The notes under the pieces: generated by a model
Told to the model about the DNA's origin: nothing
Seen by the model: only the letters and a program-made list of their open reading frames with translations
Databases searched by the model: none
In this document: positions 17,452-26,275 of the stretch, in pieces
Layout of the letters: the number at the start of each line of letters is the position of its first letter
Position numbering within the stretch: position 1 is the stretch's first letter
Assembly: GCA_964404745.1 (NCBI GenBank)
Contig: CAYOLG010000009.1
Coordinates: 71,365 to 135,364, forward strand
Source of the DNA: Pelagisphaera sp964404745
GTDB taxonomy: Bacteria; Verrucomicrobiota; Verrucomicrobiia; Opitutales; Opitutaceae
DNA: 64,000 nucleotides
Direction of reading: 5' to 3'
Program-made: the position numbers and the translations under genes

Positions 17452-18584
17452 AAGTAGCCATAACAGGAACGGGGTTCATGGGTTTCGTTCACACGGAAGC
17501 CTTGAAGCGAATGAGCGGGATCGAGGTCATTGGGATCCAAGGTTCAACGCCTGAAAAATCCAAGCAAGCGGCGGAACGCTTGGATCTGCCCAAGGCCTAC
17601 GACGATTGGGAGAGCTTGCTTGCCGACAACGGGGTGGAAGCGGTTCATATCACCACTCCCAATCGGCTGCATTTTCCGCAGACCGTGTCTGCTCTGCAGG
17701 CAGGGAAGCACGTGATGTGCGAAAAGCCTTTGGCTATGACGACTGAGGAGTCCAGGGAGCTGGTCCGCCTGGCCAAGGCATCGGATCGCGCCACGGGAGT
17801 GAATTACAACATTCGATTTTACCCGGTTAATCTTGAGGCTAAAGAGCGTGCCCGCGCGGGAGATCTAGGCGAGGTGCATAGCATATTTGGCAGTTATCAG
17901 CAGGATTGGTTGCTCTATGATACGGACTATAATTGGAGGGTGTTGGCAGAGGAGCAGGGAGCCTTGCGTTCAGTTGCCGACATCGGAACCCACTGGGTTG
18001 ATTTGGTTCAGAACATAACGGGTCAAAAAGTCGTATCCATTTTCGCCAATCTACGAACCTTGCATCCGGTTAGGAAACGGCCTCAAGGCGAGGTGGAGAC
18101 TTTTACGGGAAAGCTGGGAGTGGATGCCGACACGGAACCCGTGGAGATCACGACCGACGATTTTGGCTGCTTGCTCATGCGATTCGATGGGGGCGCCTGC
18201 GGTACGATGTTCGTTTCCCAAGTGACGCCTGGAAAGAAGAACGCTCTGCGCTACGAGATTGCCGGAGCGAAAGGCGCCGTGGAATTCAACAGTGAGCTGC
18301 CCAATAGGCTTTGGCTTGGCTTTCGAGATAAGGCCAATGAAATTCTGTTGAAGGATCCCTCATTGGTTGGGGAGCTCGCGAGGCGCTACACCGATTATCC
18401 CGGTGGTCACTCGGAAGGGTTTCAGGATACCTTCAAAATGTGCTTTCGCGCATTTTATGAATTCATCGATTCGGGTGGAACAGGCGTACCGGAATTCGCT
18501 ACCTTCGAAGAGGGCCACCAAGAAATCGCCCTATGCGAGGCGGTGGCCAGGAGCGCGAAGACGCAGAGATGGGAGGATGTTTGA
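17448..18584 (+). CDS. Gfo/Idh/MocA-family oxidoreductase
   Basis: A 378-residue NAD(P)-dependent sugar or inositol dehydrogenase-like protein. The N-terminal Rossmann motif is GTGFMG (7-12) and the family EKP motif is at 92-94 (CEKPLAM). The catalytic DIGTHWVDL segment near 177-185 supplies the expected D and H. The length is usual for the family. The position next to an IolA-like dehydrogenase, an aldolase and a TIM-barrel isomerase fits an IolG-type step, but substrate specificity cannot be read from sequence. It is followed by a family A REP element. Confidence 0.88.
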   Translation: MKVAITGTGFMGFVHTEALKRMSGIEVIGIQGSTPEKSKQAAERLDLPKAYDDWESLLADNGVEAVHITTPNRLHFPQTVSALQAGKHVMCEKPLAMTTEESRELVRLAKASDRATGVNYNIRFYPVNLEAKERARAGDLGEVHSIFGSYQQDWLLYDTDYNWRVLAEEQGALRSVADIGTHWVDLVQNITGQKVVSIFANLRTLHPVRKRPQGEVETFTGKLGVDADTEPVEITTDDFGCLLMRFDGGACGTMFVSQVTPGKKNALRYEIAGAKGAVEFNSELPNRLWLGFRDKANEILLKDPSLVGELARRYTDYPGGHSEGFQDTFKMCFRAFYEFIDSGGTGVPEFATFEEGHQEIALCEAVARSAKTQRWEDV

Positions 18585-18636
18585 GGATGGCTGGATAATG
18601 GTTGATTTTGAAACGCAATCTTTGACGCTAAACCTG

Positions 18637-18703
18637 GTAGCGGTCGATCTCCGAGCGACCAAAGTTGAGTCTTTTGGATGGGCGCTCGGAGATCGCTCGC
18701 TAC
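18637..18703. repeat. REP-like inverted pair, family A
   Basis: GTAGCGGTCGATCTCCGAGC begins at 18637, and an inverted arm GCGCTCGGAGATCGCTCGCTAC ends at 18703. It has the same family and layout as 14511-14577. It separates the Gfo/Idh gene from the isomerase gene and is followed by a T run (18705-18710) that could give it terminator-like behaviour on the plus strand. Confidence 0.8.
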
Positions 18704-18739
18704 CTTTTTTGCGACCAACCCTTCAACGGAAACACAATT

Positions 18740-19684
18740 ATGAAACTTGGATTTGTTAGCGCCATATTGGCCGATCAATCGCTAGAAGACGTTCTCGATT
18801 TTGCCGCTTCAGAAGGATTTTCCTGCGTGGAGCTCATGTGCTGGCCCCTTGGGAAGGCGGAGCGGCGTTACGCTGGGGTCACTCACGTTGATGTCGCGGA
18901 TTTGAGTGATGACCAGATAGAGAAAATCGCTGAGATGGTTTCCGAGCGGGGGCTCTCCATAAGCGGGTTGGGCTACTATCCCAATCCGCTCTGCCCGGAT
19001 CGAGCGGAAGCTCAGGTTTACATCGACCATTTGGAGAAGGTTATCGATGCCTCAGCCAGAATGGGTATAAATATAGTCAATACATTCATTGGCCGTGACC
19101 CTGCGAAATCCATCGATGGCAATTGGCCTCGCTTTCTCGAAGTGTGGAGGCCGCTAGTTAAGCGAGCCGAAGAGCAAGGGGTCCGTATTGGCATTGAAAA
19201 TTGCCCTATGTATTTCAGCTCGGATGAATGGCCGAGCGGCAAGAACCTGGCCATCAGCCCGGTGGTGTGGCGAAGAATGTTCGACGACATTCCCAGCGAT
19301 TCGCTGGGCCTGAATTACGATCCTTCCCATCTGCTCTGGCAAAAGATGGACTATCTGAGGCCAATCAAGGAATTTTCAGAAAAGCTCTTCCATATACATG
19401 CTAAGGACGCTCGTGTGGACCAGGATGCCTTAAACGATGTTGGCATCTTGGCGACCCCATTGGAGTATCATACGCCTAAGCTGCCAGGATTGGGCGATAT
19501 CGATTGGGGCAGCTTTTTCAGTATCCTAGGTCAAACTGGCTACAATGGTCCCGTTTGCATCGAAGTAGAGGATCGTCCCTACGAGCGGACGCTTGCCGGT
19601 CGCCAAGGAGCCTTGCGTCAAAGCGCTCGTTTTCTTCGCAATTTCATGACCGAGGAGCTCGCGGAATCTGTCGGTCTGGATTAA
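18740..19684 (+). CDS. Sugar phosphate isomerase/epimerase (xylose-isomerase-like TIM barrel)
   Basis: 314 residues from the ATG at 18740; an upstream in-frame start at 18665 would run through the repeat element and adds nothing family-like. The metal ligands of the AP-endonuclease-2 fold are visible: E153 (GIENCP), D194 (NYDPSH), H220 (HIHAKD) and E275 (CIEVEDRP). The protein is cytosolic. In context it resembles IolE/IolI-type inosose dehydratase/isomerase or a ketose epimerase and would complete the catabolic run from 13062. Confidence 0.87.
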   Translation: MKLGFVSAILADQSLEDVLDFAASEGFSCVELMCWPLGKAERRYAGVTHVDVADLSDDQIEKIAEMVSERGLSISGLGYYPNPLCPDRAEAQVYIDHLEKVIDASARMGINIVNTFIGRDPAKSIDGNWPRFLEVWRPLVKRAEEQGVRIGIENCPMYFSSDEWPSGKNLAISPVVWRRMFDDIPSDSLGLNYDPSHLLWQKMDYLRPIKEFSEKLFHIHAKDARVDQDALNDVGILATPLEYHTPKLPGLGDIDWGSFFSILGQTGYNGPVCIEVEDRPYERTLAGRQGALRQSARFLRNFMTEELAESVGLD

Positions 19685-19732
19685 GGGTTGGCACAAGTTC
19701 CTCGTTTCATAGCCTAGATTATATCCTCCTCA

Positions 19733-19757
19733 AGCTCGCCCGGAGATCGAGCTCCAC
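19733..19757. repeat. Degenerate family A REP-like arm
   Basis: GCTCGCCCGGAGATCGAGCTCCACC resembles the right arm of the family A repeats but ends CCAC instead of CTAC. It lies in the 271-bp region before the sulfatase at 19956, which otherwise shows no gene. Confidence 0.35.
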
Positions 19758-19955
19758 CTATTCGCTTGCAATCGAGATCGGCCGCGCGTTCCGAGCGCGG
19801 TTAATCCTTCTGGGGTGAATACACAGATGCGCTTGATGCGGTGCGGTAGCATGCTCGTGACGAAAACGGTTGTTAATCTGTACCTGGCTTTGGCTTTGGC
19901 ACATTGGAGTGGACGGAATCCTCCGATTGCGCTTTGATTTCGATCTTCTGTAGCA

Positions 19956-21398
19956 ATGGAATTATACCCCAAGAGAAAGCCACCCCTGCTGTGCGCCCTT
20001 CTTGCTGGAGTGGCTCTTGCCCTAGCAGAAGATCGCCCAAACATCGTCTACATTATGACCGATGATCATGCCACTCAGATGATGTCGGCTTACGACACGC
20101 TCCGAGCGGCGACCCCGAATTTGGACCGTATTGGGGAGGAGGGTATCCGGTTTCGCAATAGCTTTTGCACGAACTCGCTTTGCGCTCCGGCTCGAGCGAC
20201 TCTACTGACTGGCAAGTATAGTCACAATAATGGCCAGCTTGGAAATCGCGAGGTTTTCGACGGAAGCCAACAGACCTTCCCAAAATTACTGCAGCAAGCG
20301 GGCTATCAGACGGCTATGATTGGCAAGTGGCACCTGAAGAGCGAACCCACCGGATTCGATTATTGGAATGTGCTTCCGGGCCAGGGACTTTACCGAAATC
20401 CCGTTTTGATAGAGATGGGGGAAGAAAAGATCCACGAAGGCTATGTGACGGACATCATTACTGATCTAGCGATTGATTGGGTTAAAGGAAGAGATCCAAC
20501 GAAGCCATTTATGCTATGCTATCACCACAAGGCCCCGCATGCCCAGTGGGTTCCATCAGAAGAGCACGATGGCCTTTGGGAAGACGAGGAGATTGCGTAT
20601 CCTCCTAGCTATGACGATGACGATTCCGGAAGAGCTCAGTCGGTTATTGATTCGACCAATCAATTAGTGCCTGACATGATCAAGCGCTGGAAGGCTTTCG
20701 GAGCCAAAATGAATAAAGAAGACCCGGGAGAGCTCAGGGGCAAAAAGCTGAAAGACTGGCTTTATCAGCAATACGTGAAGGACTACATGCGGGTGATGGT
20801 TTCGGTAGATGAGAATGTTGGCCGATTTATGGATTTTCTCAAGGAAGCAGGGATCGATCAAAACACCTTGGTTATCTACACCGCTGACAATGGAATGTTC
20901 ATTGGCGATCATGGTCGATTCGATAAACGATTGATGGACGAGGAATCCCTAAGGATACCCTTGGTTATTCGCTACCCCAAATCGATCCAGGCGGGTAGCG
21001 TCACAGATCTGTTTTCGCTCAATGTGGACTACGCGCCCACGATTTTAGATTTTGCGGGCGTGGAAATTCCCGGCGACATGGATGGAAGAAGCCTCAGGCC
21101 GATCTTGGAAGGCAAAGAGCCCAGCGACTGGCGAGAGGACTTCTACTATCATTATTATGATCACCCCGATCTGCAGTTCCAGGATGTCCCTCCGCATTAC
21201 GGGATTCGGACGGAACGCTACAAGCTGATTCACTACTATCCGACCGAAGGGGTGGCCGCGTCGGGTTGGGAGTTGCTGGACTTGCGAGTCGATCCCTTGG
21301 AGTCGACTAATCAGTACGAGAACCCACAATACAATTACGTGATCAAAGAGTTGAAGCGGAAATTGGAAGCTTGGCGATCAGAGCTGAGGGTCAATTGA
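19956..21398 (+). CDS. Sulfatase, secreted, CAPAR-type activation motif
   Basis: A 480-residue sulfatase. A signal peptide covers about residues 1-24. Calcium motif MTDDHA is at 34-39. The activation motif reads C76-A-P-A-R, with alanine where most sulfatases have serine, which the maturation consensus C/S-x-P/A-x-R still permits. GKWHLKSE and TADNGMFIGDHG follow. The LCAPARATLLTGKY stretch and the D-Q-I-DHG layout recall N-acetylglucosamine-6-sulfatase/mucin-desulfating sulfatases. It is followed 26 bp later by a second sulfatase, so the two are probably one operon. Confidence 0.92.
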   Translation: MELYPKRKPPLLCALLAGVALALAEDRPNIVYIMTDDHATQMMSAYDTLRAATPNLDRIGEEGIRFRNSFCTNSLCAPARATLLTGKYSHNNGQLGNREVFDGSQQTFPKLLQQAGYQTAMIGKWHLKSEPTGFDYWNVLPGQGLYRNPVLIEMGEEKIHEGYVTDIITDLAIDWVKGRDPTKPFMLCYHHKAPHAQWVPSEEHDGLWEDEEIAYPPSYDDDDSGRAQSVIDSTNQLVPDMIKRWKAFGAKMNKEDPGELRGKKLKDWLYQQYVKDYMRVMVSVDENVGRFMDFLKEAGIDQNTLVIYTADNGMFIGDHGRFDKRLMDEESLRIPLVIRYPKSIQAGSVTDLFSLNVDYAPTILDFAGVEIPGDMDGRSLRPILEGKEPSDWREDFYYHYYDHPDLQFQDVPPHYGIRTERYKLIHYYPTEGVAASGWELLDLRVDPLESTNQYENPQYNYVIKELKRKLEAWRSELRVN

Positions 21399-21424
21399 AG
21401 TAGTTGCCTCAGTAATATAAAATC

Positions 21425-23248
21425 ATGAATACATTAACAAGGGTTTCTCGAACGTTTTTCGCGACATTGACGACGGTTTTGGCTTGGGCGGCGGATCGAC
21501 CGAACGTTATCATCGTCATGACGGACGACCAAGGGTACGGCGAGCTTTCTGTCCATGGCAACCCGATCTTGAAAACCCCGCACCTCGATACGCTCCACGG
21601 AGAAAGTCTGCGTTTAACGGATTATCACGTGGCTCCGATGTGCACGCCGACGCGAGGGCAGTTGATGACAGGCCTCGATGCGGCCCGGAACGGAGCGATC
21701 AACGTAAGCGCTGGGCGCACGCTTCTCAGGGCGGAAATCCCCACTATGGCGGATTTCTTCAAGGAGAATGGCTACAGTACGGGGCTCTTCGGAAAGTGGC
21801 ACTTGGGAGATAACTATCCCTACCGACCGCAAGACAGGGGATTCGAGGAAACCCTCTGGTTCCCGTCATCCCATATCAATTCAGTTCCCGATTGGTGGAA
21901 CAACGACTACTTCGACGATACGTATTGGGTCAATGGAGAGCGGAAGGTCGTGCCCGGCTATTGTACGGATGTCTATTTCCAAGAAGCGATGAAGTGGATG
22001 GGGAAGCAAGCGGATGCCGGAAAACCCTTCTTCGTCTATCTTCCGACAAATGCTCCTCACGGCCCCCATTGGTCGCCAAAAAAGGAATTGGATCAGGCTC
22101 GTAAGGCGATCGCCGACGAGGAACTTCCAGGGATTGCCCTAAACCGCCGCGATTCCTTCGCCGCCTATCTGGGTATGATCATCAACATTGACAATAATAT
22201 GGGCCGACTCATGGGCTTCCTCGAGAATGAAGGCCTCGAGGAAGACACGATACTGATATTCCAAACCGACAATGGGAGCACGTTTGGGTATCAATATTTC
22301 AATGCCGGAATGCGAGGCCGGAAAACCGAGCTCTGGGAAGGCGGGCATCGCGTCCCGTTTTTCTTGCGCTGGCCGGGGGGCGAATTGGGTAAACCGCGTG
22401 ATATAGGCGGTATCACCCAGGTTCAGGACGTTCTACCTACGCTCATGGACCTATGCGGCTTGACTACATCAGTGGCTCCCAAGTTCGATGGGATCAATTT
22501 GGCTCCGATTTTTAGGGGAATTATGGATACTGATCGGGAAGATCGGATGTTTGTTATCAATTACAGTCGTATGCCTTTCGGGTTCGAATATCCGTCGCCC
22601 GACTCGCCATCGGTTATGTATCGGGAAGGGGCTGGCGTTTTGTGGAAACGCTGGCGATTGCTGAACGACAAGGAGCTATACAATCTAGAGAATGATCCAG
22701 GGCAAAAGCGCAACATAATCAATCGCCATCCGGAGGTAGCGGCCAAGATGAGCGCCTATCTTGATGATTGGTGGGAAGAGGTCAGGGACATTGCCAATGA
22801 GCCACAGGCGGTGACGATTGGGCATGAAGCGGAAGATCCCATGATGCTGACCGCTTGCGAGTGGCTAGATGTCTTCGTCGATCAACAAGGGCAAATCCGG
22901 CGAGGGGTGGAGAAAAACGGATACTGGCACCTAGAGGTGGCGGAAGCGGGCGAATACGAATTCGAATTGAGGCGCTGGCCGCGCGAGGCCGATACTGCCA
23001 TCGACGCGGGACTTCCGGCAATAGAGCTGACTGCGGGCGATCGAGGTCCGGGAATGGCTCTGCCCATAGTCGGCGCCCGCATACAGGTGGGACGGGAGAT
23101 TCAGAGTCAGCCAGTAAAGAAGGGCGCCAAGTCAGTGAGCTTTACTTATCGCCTCAATGCAGGGCCGGTTCGGCTGCACACCTGGTTTGAAGATAGTCGG
23201 CGGGAAACAATCTGCGGGGCCTACTATGTTTACGTGAAGCGGAAATAG
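21425..23248 (+). CDS. Sulfatase with C-terminal extra domain, secreted
   Basis: A 607-residue sulfatase, longer than its relatives. A signal peptide covers residues 1-23 (cleavage near AWAA). MTDDQGYGE lies at 32-40, the activation motif C73-T-P-T-R, GKWHLGDN and QTDNGSTFG. After the catalytic and short C-terminal subdomains (to about 455), a further 140-150 residues begin near TIGHEAEDPM and look like beta-rich sequence (GYWHLEVAEAGEYEFELRR). This could be a carbohydrate- or cell-surface-binding module. It is convergent with the enolase paralog across only 8 bp. Confidence 0.92.
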   Translation: MNTLTRVSRTFFATLTTVLAWAADRPNVIIVMTDDQGYGELSVHGNPILKTPHLDTLHGESLRLTDYHVAPMCTPTRGQLMTGLDAARNGAINVSAGRTLLRAEIPTMADFFKENGYSTGLFGKWHLGDNYPYRPQDRGFEETLWFPSSHINSVPDWWNNDYFDDTYWVNGERKVVPGYCTDVYFQEAMKWMGKQADAGKPFFVYLPTNAPHGPHWSPKKELDQARKAIADEELPGIALNRRDSFAAYLGMIINIDNNMGRLMGFLENEGLEEDTILIFQTDNGSTFGYQYFNAGMRGRKTELWEGGHRVPFFLRWPGGELGKPRDIGGITQVQDVLPTLMDLCGLTTSVAPKFDGINLAPIFRGIMDTDREDRMFVINYSRMPFGFEYPSPDSPSVMYREGAGVLWKRWRLLNDKELYNLENDPGQKRNIINRHPEVAAKMSAYLDDWWEEVRDIANEPQAVTIGHEAEDPMMLTACEWLDVFVDQQGQIRRGVEKNGYWHLEVAEAGEYEFELRRWPREADTAIDAGLPAIELTAGDRGPGMALPIVGARIQVGREIQSQPVKKGAKSVSFTYRLNAGPVRLHTWFEDSRRETICGAYYVYVKRK

Positions 23249-23256
23249 AGAGGAGT

Positions 23257-24546
23257 TCAAGAGCCCCAAGGAAACGATTCGCGGGGCGCTAATGTTCCCC
23301 CGTCCTGACCAAGACTCTCGGCAATTCGAAGGCCCGCGTTCCATTTGGCCATGCGCTCGGATCGGGCGAACGATCCGACTTTCAGCTGCTTGACGCCCCA
23401 ACCGATAGCCAAGTCGACAATGGTTGTGTCTTCGGTTTCTCCGGAACGGGCGGAGACAATGGATTCCCAGCCAGCCGCTCGAGCTGCTTCGAAGGCGGCT
23501 TTCGTTTCCGTTAAGGTTCCTGCCTGATTTGGTTTTATCAGGGCTGTATTACAAGCCTCAATAGTCGCCACTTCGCGGATACGATTGGCTGAAGTGCAGA
23601 TAAAGTCATCGGCCACGATCTCCACTTTATTCCCGACGGCGGCAGTAAAGCGAGCCATAGCTTGATCGTCGGTTTCGCTTAGAGGATCTTCGATGGAAAC
23701 GATGGGATAGTCATTTATCCACCTTAATAGCATCTCAGATAGTTCGTCGGAGTCTAGGACGCGGTTGTCGGTGGCCAGATGGTATTTGCCTTTTTGGCAG
23801 AAATCGGTGGCCGCTATATCCAGAGAGATTGCCATGTCGTGGCCAGGGGTTAGTCCCGCTCCTTCAATGGATCTCACTAGAAAATCGAGACCTTGTTCGT
23901 TGGCATTGAACGCGGGCCAGTAACCGCCCTCATCGGCAACGCCTTGTTTTAGTCCGGCCTCGCTCATTAGTTTTCCGGCGGCGATGTATACTTCCGCGGT
24001 CCAGTCGAGCGCCTGAGCATAGTTAGCGGCACCGATGGCGATGATCATAAAGTCCTGTATATCAACGCGTCGACCTGCGTGGGCACCACCGCCGAATATT
24101 TGAATTTCGGGCAGAGGCAGGAATAAGTCGTTCCTATCCCGAGCTAGGTAGCGCCATAGGGGCAGCCCCGCTGCGTTGGCGGTTGCATGGGCGACTGCCA
24201 TTGAGGTAGCGATCAGTGAATTGCCGCCGAGTCGCGCTTTGTTAGGCGTGCGATCAAGCTCGATAAGGACGGTATCAATATCCTCCTGATTGATGGCGTC
24301 CCTTCCTATTAAGCATTCTGAGATTTCGCCATTGATTGCTGCGATACCGCCGTTGACATCGTAGCCAGCAAAACTCGACCCGCCGTCTCGTTTATCGACG
24401 GCTTCTGAGCTTCCTGTAGAAGCGCCAGCGGGCGCAATCGCTCGTCCCATTGCTCCTCCTTGAAGGACTACATCCACTTCAATAGTGGGTCGCCCTCGGG
24501 AATCCCAAACGCGACGTCCGACAATCTTCGAAATATTTGTATTCAT
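23257..24546 (-). CDS. Divergent enolase paralog
   Basis: A 429-residue full-length phosphopyruvate-hydratase homologue. The GASTG loop (41-45), H156, E206, D243, E286, the DD pair 313-314, K338, R367-S368 and K389 match enolase active-site positions. Several conserved places differ: the SHRSGETED motif reads S-A366-R-S, losing the histidine; the metal-region QEF reads QD165F; and the APSGAST loop reads APAGAST. It overlaps the kinase gene by 4 bp (ATGA), unlike housekeeping eno. It probably acts on an enolase-like 2-phospho-3-hydroxy acid made by that kinase; this is inference. An ordinary glycolytic role is less likely but not excluded. Confidence 0.85.
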   Translation of the reverse strand: MNTNISKIVGRRVWDSRGRPTIEVDVVLQGGAMGRAIAPAGASTGSSEAVDKRDGGSSFAGYDVNGGIAAINGEISECLIGRDAINQEDIDTVLIELDRTPNKARLGGNSLIATSMAVAHATANAAGLPLWRYLARDRNDLFLPLPEIQIFGGGAHAGRRVDIQDFMIIAIGAANYAQALDWTAEVYIAAGKLMSEAGLKQGVADEGGYWPAFNANEQGLDFLVRSIEGAGLTPGHDMAISLDIAATDFCQKGKYHLATDNRVLDSDELSEMLLRWINDYPIVSIEDPLSETDDQAMARFTAAVGNKVEIVADDFICTSANRIREVATIEACNTALIKPNQAGTLTETKAAFEAARAAGWESIVSARSGETEDTTIVDLAIGWGVKQLKVGSFARSERMAKWNAGLRIAESLGQDGGTLAPRESFPWGS

Positions 24547-25562
24547 TTATTTAATTCGTTTTCCCAGGCTTGGACGATGTCTTCAAGTGTTTCCGGTGGA
24601 TCGAGTAGAAGCGCGCGAGCGCAACTTCGAACTTCGTTTTTTTGAGTGTTCTCGGTCACGTACTCGACCGGAGACTTGCCATCAACCCGGGCCAGAAACA
24701 ATCCAGGCAAGAGGCGAGACGCTCTCTGTTCAAGTTCCTTCGCGTTTTCCCAGTCAACGCATTGCAAGTAGTCGGCCGCCATTTTGCGGAAGCATGCTAG
24801 GAAACCTTCCTTGGCTCCCGGATTCCAAAGGCATTTCAAGAGAAAGTGGTTGAGGCAAAAAGCTAAGTCGAATGCAGGATCGCCGATACAGGCGCATTCC
24901 GCATCCAGGAAGACGGGCCCCTTGGGACCCAAAAGGATATTCTTTGGGCTGACGTCTCCATGAATAAGGGCTAGTTCGGTTTCGGCCGTCTGCTTGCTCA
25001 ATCCAATAAGCTGCCGTTCGAGATCCGGATGCTTGGCTGCTGTTGCTTCGAGATAGGGCTCGAGGCGAATATCATAAAAGATATCAGGCCGCGTAAATCT
25101 GGATTTCACCAAGTCGTTATTGGCTGTACGAGAATGTACTTTGCCCAGGATAGTGCCTGCCTGAGAAGCCATCTCCGTATCGGCTCGTCCATCACGCAAT
25201 TCCGCTTTCCAAAGTTTGTGAGTAGCCGGATCCAAGAATTCCATGACGCATAGCATCGCCTCCTCGTCGTGGGCGAGAACGCGAGGGGCGGATCCTGGGC
25301 ATATGTCGTTGGCCACTTGATACCAGGCGACTTCGAATTGATTTCGTTCAATCGGAGCGAACCAGTCGGCCTGCACTTTGAGCTTCGCGAGTGCCCGCTT
25401 TACGCAAAATGTTTGATCCTCAACACTGACTTTCCAGATGTCGGAAGACACTCCGCCGGCAAGTGGCTCGAAGGTGGCTGTGGCTGGATTCGGAAGCAAT
25501 CCCATGCCCTGAAGGCTTTGCAGTATGCTTTCGTCGGGGATTGGGGGTTGAGACGGGATCAT
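24543..25562 (-). CDS. APH-like small-molecule kinase
   Basis: A 339-residue protein of the aminoglycoside phosphotransferase/choline kinase fold. The putative ATP lysine is K55 (FCVKRA). The catalytic loop HGDVSPKN is at 201-208 (D203, N208), and the magnesium aspartate D220 lies in FLDAECACIGDPAFDLA. All catalytic residues are intact, so an active kinase for a small hydroxylated metabolite is expected. The stop overlaps the enolase paralog start, implying matched expression. No resistance-type context is present. The substrate is unknown. Confidence 0.85.
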   Translation of the reverse strand: MIPSQPPIPDESILQSLQGMGLLPNPATATFEPLAGGVSSDIWKVSVEDQTFCVKRALAKLKVQADWFAPIERNQFEVAWYQVANDICPGSAPRVLAHDEEAMLCVMEFLDPATHKLWKAELRDGRADTEMASQAGTILGKVHSRTANNDLVKSRFTRPDIFYDIRLEPYLEATAAKHPDLERQLIGLSKQTAETELALIHGDVSPKNILLGPKGPVFLDAECACIGDPAFDLAFCLNHFLLKCLWNPGAKEGFLACFRKMAADYLQCVDWENAKELEQRASRLLPGLFLARVDGKSPVEYVTENTQKNEVRSCARALLLDPPETLEDIVQAWENELNK

Positions 25563-25644
25563 TTATATGGATTGGCAGCCAGGGTAAGGCTTGCCTAATC
25601 AGCGCTTCATTCCCTGATCAACTATTTAGATGCCGAGGCGGGAA

Positions 25645-26115
25645 TTAGTCGGGAAACTCGCTCGGATCGAACTTGTCGCCTGGCTTGACATTATGCTTTT
25701 CGTACCAGCCTTGGTTGACTTCCAACGCAAACAGCAAGTCGGAACGTATTGATCTTCTGGATGTTTCATCGTGAGGATAGAGCGGGTAGATTTCTCGCAG
25801 GACGCCATCCGCGGTGAAGTATCCAATGTCGAGAGGGATGTGAGTGTTGCGCATCCAAAAGGACATTTGCTTGGGGCGATCGAAAATGAAGAGCATACCT
25901 TGGTTCTCGGGCAGGCTGTTGCGATACATTAAGCCCTTGGCTTGAGTAGCGGGATCGATGGCTAGCTCGACGGCCACTTCGGCATGGCCGAAGCTGAGTA
26001 TAGGGTGTTCCTCAGAGGCTCCGGATTTTGAGCTATTCTCTTGCTTGCAAGCAGAGGTGATCGCCAAGACGCATAGGTACAAAAGCGAGAGGCCGAGTTT
26101 GGAATCGAGATGCAT
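25645..26115 (-). CDS. DUF192 lipoprotein
   Basis: A 156-residue protein with a lipoprotein signal (C23 in a TSAC lipobox) followed by a complete DUF192 domain. The GLMYRNSLPENQGMLFIF segment, WMRNTHIPLDI and the late FALEVNQGW motif are all typical. The family is small, widespread and of unknown biochemical function. It is on the same strand as the kinase, 82 bp upstream of it, so it may be part of the same transcript. Confidence 0.9.
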   Translation of the reverse strand: MHLDSKLGLSLLYLCVLAITSACKQENSSKSGASEEHPILSFGHAEVAVELAIDPATQAKGLMYRNSLPENQGMLFIFDRPKQMSFWMRNTHIPLDIGYFTADGVLREIYPLYPHDETSRRSIRSDLLFALEVNQGWYEKHNVKPGDKFDPSEFPD

Positions 26116-26275
26116 AACTCTCTCGGTTCTCGCGCTTACCTATGGCCTTGGCAATCACCAACTCGAGTGCTTGGCAGGCGGTTGACGCCTGTCTTTAATC
26201 ACGGCGTTGAGGAGCCGGTGGCCTATAGTATGTGGTGTTTCTCTTAGGTGTGAGGAAAAATCGGTTTTCATGGAT

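Noticed and set aside
23257..24546. Plain housekeeping enolase
   Set aside because: Coupling to a kinase gene and loss of the SHRSG histidine argue against the standard role, although ordinary activity is not excluded.
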